From: Armatimonadota bacterium
GTDB lineage: Bacteria; Sysuimicrobiota; Sysuimicrobiia; Sysuimicrobiales; Sysuimicrobiaceae
Length of the DNA: 64,000 nucleotides
Assembly: GCA_031460175.1 (NCBI GenBank)
Contig: JAVKGW010000002.1
Span: 248,001 to 312,000, forward strand
Reading direction: 5' to 3'
The notes under the pieces were generated by a model. That model did not search any database, was not told where the DNA came from, and saw only the letters and a list, made by a program, of their open reading frames with translations. Shown in pieces: positions 1-9,607 of this stretch (the first letter of the stretch is position 1; the number at the start of each line of letters is the position of its first letter). Position numbers and translations under genes: made by a program.

Positions 1-2195
1 CCAGGGCCGCCCACGAGGGCTCCCTTGCCCTGCCGCGTCGCGTCCAGCCATCTCCGGGCCCGGTCCACAAGCCTCTCCCCCTGGAGGAGTCGGCTCTCCA
101 GCGCATTCTCCCCTTCCGACCCGCTCTCCCCCACCTCCCGCTCCACCCGGATCCGCACGCGGTCCGATCCCGCCTCCACCACCACGGCCCGATAGGACCC
201 GCCCCGATCGAGGTCCGGGGCGATCTGGCCTGCCACCTCCGGGGGAAGGAAACCGAGGGAACGTCCGTCTTCCAGGTTCAGCCGGACCGCGTACGGGTCC
301 AGGGGATGGTCCGGCTCCCGGTGGAACCGGAGGACCCGTCCGTCCGCCAGGTCGGGGGTCCCCACCGCGCAGGGGATCTCCAACTCGAACGAGCGGGACC
401 GCACCCACCCCCATCGATCCGGTTCCCAGTACTCGCTCGCCCGTCCGAACAGGCGCTCCAGAACCCGCTCCGTCTCCGGGCAGGTCCTGGCGAGCCGGAG
501 GTCCTGGATCAGGAGCCGAACCCCACCCCGATCGGGCCAGGGGGTCGGTTCCACGGAGGCCGCCACGTCCACCCGCGGGGCAGAAAGGGCGAGGGGCTCC
601 GCCCGCTCCCCTAACCCGAACGCGATGGCTTCCACCCGGCGGGTGCCCTGAAGAAGCCAGAGCTGGAGGTGGGCGGCGTCGTTGCCCACCAGACGGCTGT
701 CCACCACCTGGAGGCCGCGCAGGGAAAACAGGGGACGGGGATTTCCCACTCCGTGCGGTTCCAGGCTTAGCAGCGCCTGGACGAGCCGGTCATCGAGTTC
801 CGCGAGCGAGAGCTCCGCGTCCAGGTCCAGGGTGGGGACGAGGTCCTCGGGGCGGATCCGGGACCGTACCGCCTCCTCGAACCGCTCCCGGAAAGCCTCC
901 AGGTGCTCGACCGGAAGACTCAGGCCCGCGGCCTGGGCATGGCCTCCGAAGGCCTCCAGCAGCGGGGCGCACGCCCTCAGGGCCTCCACCAGGTTCACCT
1001 CCGGGACGCTGCGGCCGCTCCCCCGGGCTCTCCCTCCCTCCACGCTCAGCAGGACGGTAGGCCGGTAGAAGGCTTCCCGGACCTTGCCCGCGGCGATCCC
1101 CAATACCCCCGGGTGCCACTCCCCCCAGAGGACCAGGGTGGCGCGGCTCCCGGGATCCAGGCTCCGCGCGGCCCGCACGGCGGCCTCCACCACCTCCTCC
1201 TGCAAGCGCTGGCGCCTCTGGTTGAGGGCCTCCAATTCCGCGCTCAGCCGTCCCGCCTCCTCCGGATCCTCCGTGAGGAGCAACTCCAAAGAGAGCCGGG
1301 CGGACTGGAGCCGGCCACTCGCGTTCAGGCGGGGAGCCAGGCGCCACACCACATCGTCCGCGGTCACGCGGTCGGACAAGCCCGCGACCCGCAGGAGGGC
1401 CTGCAGCCCCGGCAGGGGGCTCGTGGGCATCCGGGCGAGGCCGACCTTGGCGAGGATCCGGTTGGGGCCCACGAGCGGCACCACGTCCGCCAGGGTTCCG
1501 ATGGCCGCCAGCTCCAGGAGCTCTCCGGTTCGTCCCATCCCTCGTCGGGACCACAGGAGTCGCATCAGCATCCACGCAAGCCCGGCGGCGCAGTACTCCC
1601 GAAACCCCGTCCCGACCAGCTTCGGGTCCACCAGGGCGTCCGCATCGGGCAGGAGCGGGGGAGGCTCGTGGTGGTCCACCACCACCACCCCCATTCCCAG
1701 GCGGCGGGCGAGGGCGACCTCCTCCACCGCGGCGATCCCGCAATCCACGGCCACGAGCAGGCGGGCACCGCCCGCGGCGATGCGCTCCACGGCCTGGGCG
1801 GAGAGCCCGTATCCCTCCTGGAGCCGGTGGGGGATGTACGGGATCACCGAGGCGCCCAGCCCTCTAAGCCCACGGACGAGGATGGCGCAGGCGCAAACCC
1901 CGTCCGCGTCGTAGTCCCCGTACACCACGATCGGGTCCCCGCGGGCCACCGCCTCCTCCACCCGGGAGGCCGCCTGCGCCATCCCCGGGATCTGTTCGGG
2001 ATCCGGGAGGTCCTCCAGATCCGCCCGCAGGAAGGCCCGGATCGCCTCCTCCGTGCGGCAGCCGCGCCGCAGGAGGACCTGTACGAGGACGGAAGGGAGC
2101 TCTAACCGGCGGGCGAGGACTTCACAGAGGGGATCCGGGTCCGCGATCCGCCACCGGAGGGCGGAGCCCTCAGAGCCTGCGCGTGGGCTCCGCAT
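1..2195 (-). CDS. recJ: single-stranded-DNA-specific exonuclease RecJ (3' end beyond window)
   Basis: 5'-to-3' single-strand DNA exonuclease used in recombination and mismatch repair. The frame is open from an ATG at 2195 to the window edge, giving 731 visible residues. It shows the DHH-family signatures: DYDADG near residue 95, VVVDHHE near 171, and the DHHA1 motif GGHAQAAG near 417. The C-terminal part still runs at the edge, so this is the long (about 750-850 residue) RecJ type of Gram-positive relatives rather than the ~570-residue proteobacterial form. The chosen ATG lies 26 bp inside the LapA-like gene and has GGGAGG just upstream; no other in-frame start sits before the conserved WRIADPDPL segment. 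It is the last visible gene of the valS-secDF operon; a secD-secF-recJ order is common in Gram-positive lineages. Confidence 0.95.
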   Translation of the reverse strand, partial: MRSPRAGSEGSALRWRIADPDPLCEVLARRLELPSVLVQVLLRRGCRTEEAIRAFLRADLEDLPDPEQIPGMAQAASRVEEAVARGDPIVVYGDYDADGVCACAILVRGLRGLGASVIPYIPHRLQEGYGLSAQAVERIAAGGARLLVAVDCGIAAVEEVALARRLGMGVVVVDHHEPPPLLPDADALVDPKLVGTGFREYCAAGLAWMLMRLLWSRRGMGRTGELLELAAIGTLADVVPLVGPNRILAKVGLARMPTSPLPGLQALLRVAGLSDRVTADDVVWRLAPRLNASGRLQSARLSLELLLTEDPEEAGRLSAELEALNQRRQRLQEEVVEAAVRAARSLDPGSRATLVLWGEWHPGVLGIAAGKVREAFYRPTVLLSVEGGRARGSGRSVPEVNLVEALRACAPLLEAFGGHAQAAGLSLPVEHLEAFRERFEEAVRSRIRPEDLVPTLDLDAELSLAELDDRLVQALLSLEPHGVGNPRPLFSLRGLQVVDSRLVGNDAAHLQLWLLQGTRRVEAIAFGLGERAEPLALSAPRVDVAASVEPTPWPDRGGVRLLIQDLRLARTCPETERVLERLFGRASEYWEPDRWGWVRSRSFELEIPCAVGTPDLADGRVLRFHREPDHPLDPYAVRLNLEDGRSLGFLPPEVAGQIAPDLDRGGSYRAVVVEAGSDRVRIRVEREVGESGSEGENALESRLLQGERLVDRARRWLDATRQGKGALVGGP

Positions 2196-2478
2196 CGCCT
2201 CCCGTCAGGGGGTCGGCCGTAGGGGCGGCGGGCGTCCGGACCACCCGCTCTAGTCGCCGAAGCCTGGTGCGGAGCAGGAGATTGCTCACGAGGAGCGGAA
2301 GGCCGAGAAGCCCCGCGCCCACGAACAGGGCCGCCACGATGGCACTGGGGAGGGGACCCTCGAAGGCCACCCACGGCCCCCACCGCAGGGACACCGTCTC
2401 CGGGGTCTCGAGGTTGCTCAGGACCACGCCTACCGCGAGGAGGGCCAGGAGAAAGGTGGCGACCAGGAACACGCGCAT
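2170..2478 (-). CDS. LapA-domain small membrane protein
   Basis: 102-residue inner-membrane protein with two hydrophobic segments (about residues 3-21 and 43-64), an intervening loop containing SLRWGPW, and a basic cytoplasmic stretch TRLRRLERVVR. This is the layout of the LapA (lipopolysaccharide assembly protein A-like, DUF1049) domain. LapA-type proteins are often encoded in housekeeping operons; in Gram-positive-like lineages the exact role is unknown. ATG start with AAGGGAG upstream; 25 bp after secF and overlapping recJ. Family assignment rests on topology and the NLETPETVSLRWG-like segment, so it is good but not certain. Confidence 0.75.
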   Translation of the reverse strand: MRVFLVATFLLALLAVGVVLSNLETPETVSLRWGPWVAFEGPLPSAIVAALFVGAGLLGLPLLVSNLLLRTRLRRLERVVRTPAAPTADPLTGGDAEPTRRL

Positions 2479-2503
2479 GGGAACTCCCTTAGCATCCAGC
2501 GCG

Positions 2504-3478
2504 TCAAAACCGTGAAGGGCGCCGGCCCCGGCGCGTTCCCGCCGCCACCGCCTCCCCCCGGGAGGCGGGCGGGGAGGTGGAGGCGAGGAGGGCTCTGCGC
2601 TCCGCCCGGGCCACGAGGTCCACGAGGAGGGGGCTTGCGACCCCGATGGAGGAGTAGGCCCCCGTGAGGACCGCCACGCACAGGCCGAAGGCGAAGTCCC
2701 GAATCGTGGGGCCGCCGAACACGTAGACGGCCCCGATGGCGAGCAGGGTGGTGGCGCTCGTTCCCAGGGAGCGTACCAGGGACTCCAGGATGCTGCGGTT
2801 CACGAGCTCCGGAAACGGCTCCCGGGTGCGCAGGTTCAGGTTTTCCCGGATGCGGTCGAAGACCACGATGGTGTCGTTGATGCTGTATCCCACCACCGTG
2901 AGGAGGACCGCCACGAAGGCGCTATCGACCACGGCCCGGGTCAGGGCGAAGGCCCCCAGGACCACCAGCACATCGTGCACCAGGGCCACGTCCGCGGCGA
3001 GGGCGTAGTGCCAGGAGCGGAAGCGGACGGTCACGTAGACCACCTGGAGGGCGAGCCCGATCACCACGCCCAGGATGGCGATGTTGCGCAGTTCCCGACC
3101 GATCTTGGGCCCCACGTCGTCCACGCTGAGCACCGTGAACGGACCCACCGCCCTGCGCAGGGTCTCGAGAACCCGGTTGCGCTCCGCGACGCTGAGGTGC
3201 CGGGTCCGGATGGAGACGTCCGCGGTCCCCGGGGTCTGCTGGATCACCGATTCCCCGAGCCGGAGTGGGGTCAGGGCGGCCCGCACCTGGCCCGTGGTGA
3301 CCGCCCGGTTCTCGAACCGGAGGAGGAGCAGGGTTCCCCCCGTGAAGTCCACGCCCCAGTTGAGGGGAGGGCGTCCCGCGGCCAGGTTGCCCCCAAGCGC
3401 TGCCCCCGCGATGAGGACGATGAGGAGCGAGGCCAGGTACAGGTAGCGGCGGTGTCCGATCAGATCCCAGCGTCTCAT
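2504..3478 (-). CDS. secF: protein translocase subunit SecF
   Basis: Inner-membrane subunit of the SecDF accessory complex, which uses the proton gradient to pull preproteins out of the SecYEG channel. The 324-residue product begins [12 protein letters not shown], has a first membrane helix at about 10-29, the periplasmic DFTGGTLLLL motif near 45, and a C-terminal block of five helices with the family motif GYSINDTIVVFDRIREN. The start is fixed by the overlap ATGA with the secD stop codon (3475-3478), implying translational coupling. A longer in-frame extension upstream lies inside secD and lacks any SecF similarity. Confidence 0.96.
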   Translation of the reverse strand: MRRWDLIGHRRYLYLASLLIVLIAGAALGGNLAAGRPPLNWGVDFTGGTLLLLRFENRAVTTGQVRAALTPLRLGESVIQQTPGTADVSIRTRHLSVAERNRVLETLRRAVGPFTVLSVDDVGPKIGRELRNIAILGVVIGLALQVVYVTVRFRSWHYALAADVALVHDVLVVLGAFALTRAVVDSAFVAVLLTVVGYSINDTIVVFDRIRENLNLRTREPFPELVNRSILESLVRSLGTSATTLLAIGAVYVFGGPTIRDFAFGLCVAVLTGAYSSIGVASPLLVDLVARAERRALLASTSPPASRGEAVAAGTRRGRRPSRF

Positions 3479-4824
3479 GCCGCCGCCTCCGTGGGACGCG
3501 GCAACCGGGCCATGCGCACGAACCAGCCCGCAAGCCCCCCGTCCACGCACAGCTCCACCAGCCACCGGGTGACGAAGACGGCGGTGAACACGCTCACCAG
3601 CACGCCGATCACGAGGGTGACCGCGAATCCCCGGATGGGGCCGCTCCCCAGCCACAGGAGGACCGCGGCGCCGATCAGGGTGGTGGCGTTGCTGTCGATG
3701 ATGGTCGCGATCGCCCGCCGCCAGCCCGTGGCGATGGCCGTCCGCAACGGCTTTCCGGTACGGAGCTCCTCTTTAACCTTCTCGAAGATGATCACGTTGC
3801 CGTCCACCGCCATCCCCAGGCTCAGGATGAACCCCGCGATTCCGGGAAGCGTGAGGGTGGCGCCGAGGGCGGTGAACGCCCCGAGCACGGTGATCCCGTA
3901 GATCCCCAAGGCCACGGAGGCCAACAGCCCTCCGAGGCCATAGTAGGAGGTCATCAAGGCCACCACCATGGCCGCGGCGACCCAGCCCGCCCGCAGGCTG
4001 CGGTCGATGGAATCCCGCCCCAGGGTGGGCCCTACCGTGCGCTCCTCGACGGGCTGGACCGGTACGGGAAGCGCCCCACCCCGCAGCAGGATGGCGAGGT
4101 CCCGGGCCTGGTCCGGGGTGAAGTTCCCCTCGATCACCCCTTCTCCGGGGATCCGGGCCCGGATGACGGGCGAGCTGATCACCCGGTTATCGAGGACGAT
4201 GGTGAGGTACTCCCCGATGCTGCGGCCCGTGTGCTCCTCGAACTTCCTGGCTCCCTCTCCCCCAAACCGGAACCGCACCACCCAGTTCAACCCTTGCGGA
4301 TCCAGCTCCGCCCGCGCGTCCCGCAAATCCGCCCCCGTCACCACCACCTTTTTGGGAAGCGTGAGGACGCGGCCGTCGGGGAGCCGCACCCGTCGGTTGT
4401 CCGGGAGCCACTCCGCGCCCTCCGGGAGACTCTGGTGGTCTGTGTCCACGAACTCCAGCAGGGCCGTGCGGCCGATGAGCTCCTTCGCCCGCTGCGGATC
4501 CTGCAGGCCCGGGAATTCCACGATGATCCGGTCCGTGCCCTGGCGCTGCAGGAGCGGCTCCGCGATCCCCAGGGCGTCGATGCGGCGCTCGATGACCCGC
4601 ATGGCGGCATCCACCTTATCCGGGGTGACCTGGACCCCGGGACGAGGCTGGGCCTCCAGCACGATGCGGGTCCCGCCCTGGAGGTCTAGCCCCAGCCGGA
4701 TGTGAGGCCGGAGGGGCTGCAGCACGGGCCGGAGGCCGTCAAACCCCAGGGGCTGAAAGGTCAACTGGAAGGCCCCGAGGACGATCGCCAGGAGGATCAG
4801 AATGCGCAGGGGATGTCCTCGCAA
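3475..4824 (-). CDS. secD: protein translocase subunit SecD
   Basis: 449-residue partner of SecF. It has an N-terminal membrane helix (about 7-24), the diagnostic [15 protein letters not shown] near 44-58, the P1 head region with RGGALPVPV, and a C-terminal six-helix RND-type domain containing [18 protein letters not shown]. The conserved Asp in that motif belongs to the proton pathway known for SecD. The apparent start is TTG at 4824, preceded by GAGGAG; no ATG or GTG is available before the first helix. It lies 3 bp after the thiolase stop and overlaps secF by 4 bp, so expression is tied to an operon that also carries valS and two acyl-CoA enzymes. Confidence 0.96.
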   Translation of the reverse strand: MRGHPLRILILLAIVLGAFQLTFQPLGFDGLRPVLQPLRPHIRLGLDLQGGTRIVLEAQPRPGVQVTPDKVDAAMRVIERRIDALGIAEPLLQRQGTDRIIVEFPGLQDPQRAKELIGRTALLEFVDTDHQSLPEGAEWLPDNRRVRLPDGRVLTLPKKVVVTGADLRDARAELDPQGLNWVVRFRFGGEGARKFEEHTGRSIGEYLTIVLDNRVISSPVIRARIPGEGVIEGNFTPDQARDLAILLRGGALPVPVQPVEERTVGPTLGRDSIDRSLRAGWVAAAMVVALMTSYYGLGGLLASVALGIYGITVLGAFTALGATLTLPGIAGFILSLGMAVDGNVIIFEKVKEELRTGKPLRTAIATGWRRAIATIIDSNATTLIGAAVLLWLGSGPIRGFAVTLVIGVLVSVFTAVFVTRWLVELCVDGGLAGWFVRMARLPRPTEAAA

Positions 4825-4827
4825 CCG

Positions 4828-6060
4828 TCACGCTCCTCGTTCGGCATCGCGCCCATTATATCCCATCCGCTCCACGACCACCGCGATCCCCTGCCCCACC
4901 CCGATGCACATGGTGGCAAGCCCGTACCGAGCCTGGCGACGATGCAGCTCCCACACCAGGGTGGTGAGGATGCGGGCGCCGCTGGCGCCGAGAGGGTGGC
5001 CCAAGGCGATGGCCCCGCCGTTGGGGTTCACCCGCTCCGGAGGAAGTCCCAGCTCCCGCACGCACGCCAGCACCTGGGCCGCAAAGGCCTCGTTGAGCTC
5101 GATGAGGTCGAGGTCCTCCACCCGCAACCCAGCTCGGGCCAGGGCCTTCCGGGTGGCGGGAACAGGCCCCAGGCCCATAACCGCGGGATCCACCCCTGCC
5201 ACCGCGCTGGCCACGATGCGGGCCAGGGGCCGGAGGCGGAGGTCCGAACAGGTCTGGGCATCCACAAGCAGCAATGCCGCGGCCCCGTCGTTGAGTCCGG
5301 AGCTGTTGCCCGCGGTCACGGTCCCCTCCCTGCGGAAGGCGGGACGGAGGGCGGCGAGCCTGTCCAAGGTGACGTCCGGGCGGGGGTGCTCGTCCGCCTC
5401 CACCACCACGGGTTCCCCCTTCCCCGGGACGACCACGGGAACAAGCTCCTCCCGGAACCGTCCCTCCGCGATGGCGCGGGCCGCCCGCCGCTGGCTCTCG
5501 AGGGCGTAGCGGTCCTGCTCCTCCCGGGTGATCCCGTACCGCTCCGCCACGATCTCCGCGGTCTCGCCCAGGGCCATGGCCACGCCGGGCCACTTCTCCA
5601 CGAGGCGCGGGTTCGTGAAGCGCGGGCCCAGGGTGGTGTCGTAGACCTCCAGCCTGCGGCTCCACGCCTCCGGAGATTTCGCCACCACGAAGGGCGCCCG
5701 GGTCATGCTCTCCACCCCGCCCGCGATGACCACGTCTGCCTCCCCGCACCGGATGGCGTGATAGGCGGTCACCACGGCCTGCAGCCCGCTCCCGCACAGC
5801 CGGTTTACCGTCTGGCCCGGGACCTCCGCGGGAAGCCCTGCCTGCAGCAGGGCCATCCGGGCCACGTTCCGGCCGTCCTCGCCCGCCTGGTTGGCACATC
5901 CCAGGATCACGTCGTCAACCCGGCCCGGATCCAGTCCCGCCCGCCGGATGAGGGCGGAGATCACCACCGCGGCGAGATCATCCGGGCGCACATCCCGCAA
6001 GGCCCCCCCGTACCGGCCGATGGGGGTGCGCACCGCGTCCACGATCACCACGTCCCGCAT
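4828..6060 (-). CDS. acetyl-CoA C-acyltransferase (thiolase)
   Basis: Type II thiolase that cleaves or condenses acyl-CoAs. The 410-residue length is normal. The nucleophile Cys89 sits in NRLCGSG, His355 in [12 protein letters not shown] and the second active-site Cys385 in CIGVGQG, so the enzyme should be active. The opening [19 protein letters not shown] and an [10 protein letters not shown] segment resemble the 3-oxoadipyl-CoA/acetyl-CoA thiolase branch (PcaF/PaaJ/AtoB); substrate chain length cannot be read from sequence. It follows the enoyl-CoA hydratase gene by 12 bp, and the pair suggests fatty-acid or aromatic (phenylacetate-type) CoA degradation. Neither an acyl-CoA dehydrogenase nor a ring epoxidase is present in the window. 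Confidence 0.93.
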   Translation of the reverse strand: MRDVVIVDAVRTPIGRYGGALRDVRPDDLAAVVISALIRRAGLDPGRVDDVILGCANQAGEDGRNVARMALLQAGLPAEVPGQTVNRLCGSGLQAVVTAYHAIRCGEADVVIAGGVESMTRAPFVVAKSPEAWSRRLEVYDTTLGPRFTNPRLVEKWPGVAMALGETAEIVAERYGITREEQDRYALESQRRAARAIAEGRFREELVPVVVPGKGEPVVVEADEHPRPDVTLDRLAALRPAFRREGTVTAGNSSGLNDGAAALLLVDAQTCSDLRLRPLARIVASAVAGVDPAVMGLGPVPATRKALARAGLRVEDLDLIELNEAFAAQVLACVRELGLPPERVNPNGGAIALGHPLGASGARILTTLVWELHRRQARYGLATMCIGVGQGIAVVVERMGYNGRDAERGA

Positions 6061-6072
6061 TCCCTGCTCCCG

Positions 6073-6852
6073 CTATCGGCCCGTGAAGTGCGGCGGACGC
6101 CTCTCCCGAAACGCCCTCCAGCCCTCCCGATGGTCCTCCGTGCGGCTCGCCACCTTCTGGAGCATGGCCTCGTAGTCCAGGGCAGAGGCGAGGTCCCCGT
6201 CCAGGGAGCGCAGGAACGCCCGCTTCATTAGACCATAGGCCCGGGTGGGGCCTTGGGCGAGCCGGCTTGCCACCTCCCCTGCCCGGTCCCGCAGCTCGCC
6301 TGGGGGGACCACCCAGTTCACCAGCCCCCATCGCAGGGCCTCCTCCGCACTGAGGGCGTCGGAGAGGGCACACAGCTCGAATGCCCTCCCCAGGCCCACG
6401 AGACGGGGGAGGAAGTAGGTGCTTCCCGCGTCCGGAACCAGGCCCACCTGGGCGAAGGCGGTGAGGAACCGGGCGTCCGCGGAGGCCATCCGGAGGTCAC
6501 ACGCCAGAGCCAAGCTCCACCCCGCTCCCGCCGCCACCCCGTTCACGGCCGCCAGCACCGGCTTCTCCATCCGGCGCAGGTGGAGGATGAGGGGGTTGAC
6601 GTGCTCCCGGAGGTGCTCGAGGATGTCTTGTCCCTCCGGTTCCAGTTCCTCAAGGTCTTGCCCCGCGCAGAAGGCCTTCCCGGCCCCCGTCAGCACCACG
6701 CACCGGACCCGCGGATCCCGCTCCGTCTCCCGGAGGACCGCCCGGAGCTCGGCGAGCATCTGCCGGTTGAGGGCGTTGAGGACCTCGGGTCGGTTCAGGG
6801 TGAGGGTGGCCACCCCGTCCCGAAGCTCGTACTGGACGGTCTGCCCGGACAT
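6073..6852 (-). CDS. enoyl-CoA hydratase/isomerase family protein (PaaG-like)
   Basis: 259-residue crotonase-fold enzyme. It shows the oxyanion-hole segments AFCAGQDL and NGVAAGAGWSLALACDLR and the stretch FLTAFAQVGLVPDAGSTYFL. Asp in place of the usual catalytic Glu of hydratases (VPDAGSTY) together with AGQDL is typical of PaaG-type 1,2-epoxyphenylacetyl-CoA isomerases and related acyl-CoA isomerases. A PaaG-like isomerase role is therefore more likely than a plain hydratase, though this is inference. The start MSGQTVQYEL is at 6852, 10 bp after the valS stop. Together with the downstream thiolase it forms a two-gene acyl-CoA module inside a translation/secretion operon. Confidence 0.9.
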   Translation of the reverse strand: MSGQTVQYELRDGVATLTLNRPEVLNALNRQMLAELRAVLRETERDPRVRCVVLTGAGKAFCAGQDLEELEPEGQDILEHLREHVNPLILHLRRMEKPVLAAVNGVAAGAGWSLALACDLRMASADARFLTAFAQVGLVPDAGSTYFLPRLVGLGRAFELCALSDALSAEEALRWGLVNWVVPPGELRDRAGEVASRLAQGPTRAYGLMKRAFLRSLDGDLASALDYEAMLQKVASRTEDHREGWRAFRERRPPHFTGR

Positions 6853-6862
6853 ATCCGCCTCC

Positions 6863-9511
6863 TCAAACCCTCTGCAGGGCATCCAGGTACCGGCGCAGCT
6901 TCTGCTCCCTCGTCCGGGCCTCCCACAACCTCTCCTCCTCCGCCCGCACCACCTCCGCGGGGGCCTTCTGCTGGAACTCGGGGTTCTGGAGCTTGCGCGC
7001 CAGCCGTTCCTGCTCCCGGGCGAGGGCCTCCAGCTCGCGCCGCACCCGATCCACCAGGGCCCGGCTCTGCGTGGCCTCCAGGGGGATATACAGCTCCACG
7101 GCCCCCGCAAGGCCCAGGGCGGCAGGGGACGGCCGGGGCACATCGAGGGGCAGCAGCTCCAGACGCTCCACCCGGGCCAGGGACCGGAGGTAGGGCTGGA
7201 GCTGCGCGAGGAGCTCCCGCTCCGCCTGAGGGGCGAACACCTGCACATCCACCCCCTGGTGGGGCCCCAGGCCCAGGTCCGCCCGCAGGCTCCGGATCTC
7301 CCGCACCGCCTCCTGAAAGAGCCCCATGCTCCGCTCCACCTCCTCGTGCACCCGACGCGGGTCGCTGCGGGGCCAGGGACCCAGCATCAGCGTCTCGCCC
7401 TGATGCGGCAGGCTCCGGAACACCTCCTCCGTGAGGAAGGGCATGATGGGGTGCAACAGGCGCATGGTCTCCAGGAGGACATGCCACAGGACGTAGCGGG
7501 CGGTGCGGGCCGTGTCTTCCCCCGCCGCGAGATCCACCTTGCTCATCTCCACGTACCAGTCGCAGTACTCGTCCCACAGGAACCGGTAGAGGGTCCGGGC
7601 GGCCTCGTCGAACTCGTAGGCCTCGTAGGCCCGGGTCACGGCCTGGACCGTGCGCTCCAGGCGGCTGAGGATCCACACCTCCGGCATCCCGTACCGCAGG
7701 GCGCTGGGGTCCACCCGCGTGGGATCCTCGGAGGCAAGGTTTCTGTGCACGAACCGGGCCGCGTTCCAGATCTTGTTCGCGAAGGTGCGCACGTCCGCGA
7801 TCATCTTCTCGTCAAACCGCATGTCCTGCTGGGCCGCGGAGCACCGGGCGGTGAGGGCAAACCGGAGGGCATCGGCCCCGTACTTCTCGATCACCACCAT
7901 GGGATCGATGCCCGTGCCCAGGGACTTGCTCATCCGGCGGCCATGGATGTCGTGCACCGTGGGGTGGATGTACACGTCCCGGAAGGGCACTTCGTCCAGG
8001 AACTCCAGCCCGAACATGATCATGCGGCACACCCACAGGAAGATGATCCCCCGGTCCGTGACGAGCACGCTGGTGGGGTAGAAGTAGCGGAGATCCTCCG
8101 TCTGCTGCGGCCAGCCCAGGGTCGCAAGCGGCCAGAGGGCGGAGCTGAACCAGGTGTCCAGCACGTCCGGGTCCTGCCGCCAGGCCTTCCCGCCGCACCG
8201 CTCGCACGCGAAGGGCTCCACCTTGGAGGCCACCTGAGCCCCGCAGCCCGTGCAGTTCCACACGGGGATCCGATGCCCCCACCACAGCTGCCGGCTGATG
8301 ACCCACGGGCGGATCCCCTCGAGCCAGTCCAGGGCCACCCGGGTCCACCGCTCCGGGTGGAACCGTACCCGTTCCGTGCGGATGGCTTCCGCGGTGCGCT
8401 GGGCCATGTCCCGGACGTCCAGGAACCACTGATCCGTGATGTAGGGCTCGATCACCGTGTGGCACCGGTCGCACTTCCCCACCCGGGTCCGGTACGGCTC
8501 TGTCCGCACCAGGAATCCCTGCATCTCCAGGGCTCGGGCCACCCGTCCGCGGGCCTCGAACCGGTCCAGCCCGAAGAACTTGGGGGCCAGTTCGTTCATG
8601 CGGCCGTCCTCGGTCAGGGTCACGAGGATCGGGAGCCCGTGGTCCCGACCGACCTCGTAGTCCAGGGGATCGTGGCCCGGGGTGATCTTTACCGCGCCCG
8701 TACCGAGGGCAGGATCCACCCGGCGATCCGCGATCACGGGCACCCGGCGGTTGGCGAGCGGCACCACCACCTCTCTTCCCACCAGCTCCCGGTACCGCTC
8801 GTCGTCCGGATGGACCGCCACGGCCACGTCCGCGAAGATGGTCTCCGGCCGCTGCGTGGCCACCACCACGTCCGGGCCGTCGTCCGCGGCCCGATACCGC
8901 ACGTACCAGAGATGACTGTCCACCTCCTCGTACTCCACCTCCAGGTCGGAGATGGCGGTGCGGCAACGGGGGCACCAGTTCACCATGTGCTTGCCCCGGT
9001 AGATGAGGCCCTTGCGGTACAGGCGCACGAAGGCCTCCAGCACCGCGTCGTAGTAGGGGGGATCCAAGGTGAAGACCTTCCGGTCCCAGTCGCAGGAAAC
9101 CCCCAGGCGTTCTAGCTGGGCGTAGATGATGCTCCCGTACTTCCGCACCCAGGCCCACACCCGCTCCTCGAAGGCTTCCCGACCCAGCTCCTCCCGCCGC
9201 AGACCCTCCTTCGCCAACTCCCGCTCCACCACGTTCTGGGTGGCGATCCCCGCATGGTCCGTGCCGGGCTGATAAAGGGCACACTTCCCCTGCATGCGGT
9301 GAAAGCGCGTGAGGATGTCCTGCAGGGTGTTGTTGAGGGCGTGCCCGATGTGCAGCTCCCCCGTCACGTTCGGAAGCGGCATCATGACCGCCCAGGGCGC
9401 TCGGGCGGGGTCAGGCCTTGCCCGGAAGTAGCCCGCGGCCTTCCAGGCTGTGTACAGGCGCATCTCCACGGGCCCGGGTTCGTAGACCTTGGGGAGCTCC
9501 CGGATGGCCAT
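6863..9511 (-). CDS. valS: valine--tRNA ligase
   Basis: Class Ia aminoacyl-tRNA synthetase charging tRNA-Val, 882 residues. The ATP-binding HIGH motif is at about 54-57 (GELHIGHALN) and the KMSKS equivalent RRMSKSLGTG is near 526. The CP1 editing domain lies between them with a four-cysteine zinc site (CTGCG...CERCG), and the anticodon-binding and C-terminal coiled-coil domains are complete (ending RYLDALQRV). ATG at 9511 follows GGAGGGTAGG. A longer reading from 9550 overlaps the leader and is rejected. It is the first gene of the operon reaching recJ, with a promoter at 9577-9606. Confidence 0.97.
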   Translation of the reverse strand: MAIRELPKVYEPGPVEMRLYTAWKAAGYFRARPDPARAPWAVMMPLPNVTGELHIGHALNNTLQDILTRFHRMQGKCALYQPGTDHAGIATQNVVERELAKEGLRREELGREAFEERVWAWVRKYGSIIYAQLERLGVSCDWDRKVFTLDPPYYDAVLEAFVRLYRKGLIYRGKHMVNWCPRCRTAISDLEVEYEEVDSHLWYVRYRAADDGPDVVVATQRPETIFADVAVAVHPDDERYRELVGREVVVPLANRRVPVIADRRVDPALGTGAVKITPGHDPLDYEVGRDHGLPILVTLTEDGRMNELAPKFFGLDRFEARGRVARALEMQGFLVRTEPYRTRVGKCDRCHTVIEPYITDQWFLDVRDMAQRTAEAIRTERVRFHPERWTRVALDWLEGIRPWVISRQLWWGHRIPVWNCTGCGAQVASKVEPFACERCGGKAWRQDPDVLDTWFSSALWPLATLGWPQQTEDLRYFYPTSVLVTDRGIIFLWVCRMIMFGLEFLDEVPFRDVYIHPTVHDIHGRRMSKSLGTGIDPMVVIEKYGADALRFALTARCSAAQQDMRFDEKMIADVRTFANKIWNAARFVHRNLASEDPTRVDPSALRYGMPEVWILSRLERTVQAVTRAYEAYEFDEAARTLYRFLWDEYCDWYVEMSKVDLAAGEDTARTARYVLWHVLLETMRLLHPIMPFLTEEVFRSLPHQGETLMLGPWPRSDPRRVHEEVERSMGLFQEAVREIRSLRADLGLGPHQGVDVQVFAPQAERELLAQLQPYLRSLARVERLELLPLDVPRPSPAALGLAGAVELYIPLEATQSRALVDRVRRELEALAREQERLARKLQNPEFQQKAPAEVVRAEEERLWEARTREQKLRRYLDALQRV

Positions 9512-9576
9512 CCTACCCTCCTCAGCGCAAAGCGCCGCCCCGCCCGCCACGGGTGGAGCGGCGTCCGCTGGCTTCG

Positions 9577-9606
9577 ATTATGCGGTAGCCCCCCGTCCGC
9601 CTGCAA
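9577..9606 (-). promoter_or_regulatory. sigma-70-type promoter for the valS operon
   Basis: On the minus strand TTGCAG (9606-9601) and CATAAT (9582-9577) are separated by 18 bp, each one or two bases from consensus. The predicted start site leaves a leader of about 60 nt before the valS ATG. That leader contains a GC-rich stretch able to fold. It overlaps the end of the ornithine cyclodeaminase-family gene by none or a few bases, so the operons are separately promoted. Confidence 0.6.
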
Positions 9607-9607
9607 C

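Noticed and set aside
6419-9115. An 898-codon open frame on the plus strand
   Set aside because: Antisense to valS and the hydratase gene; the product is rich in His, Gly and Pro with no family motif, while the minus strand encodes a complete ValS.
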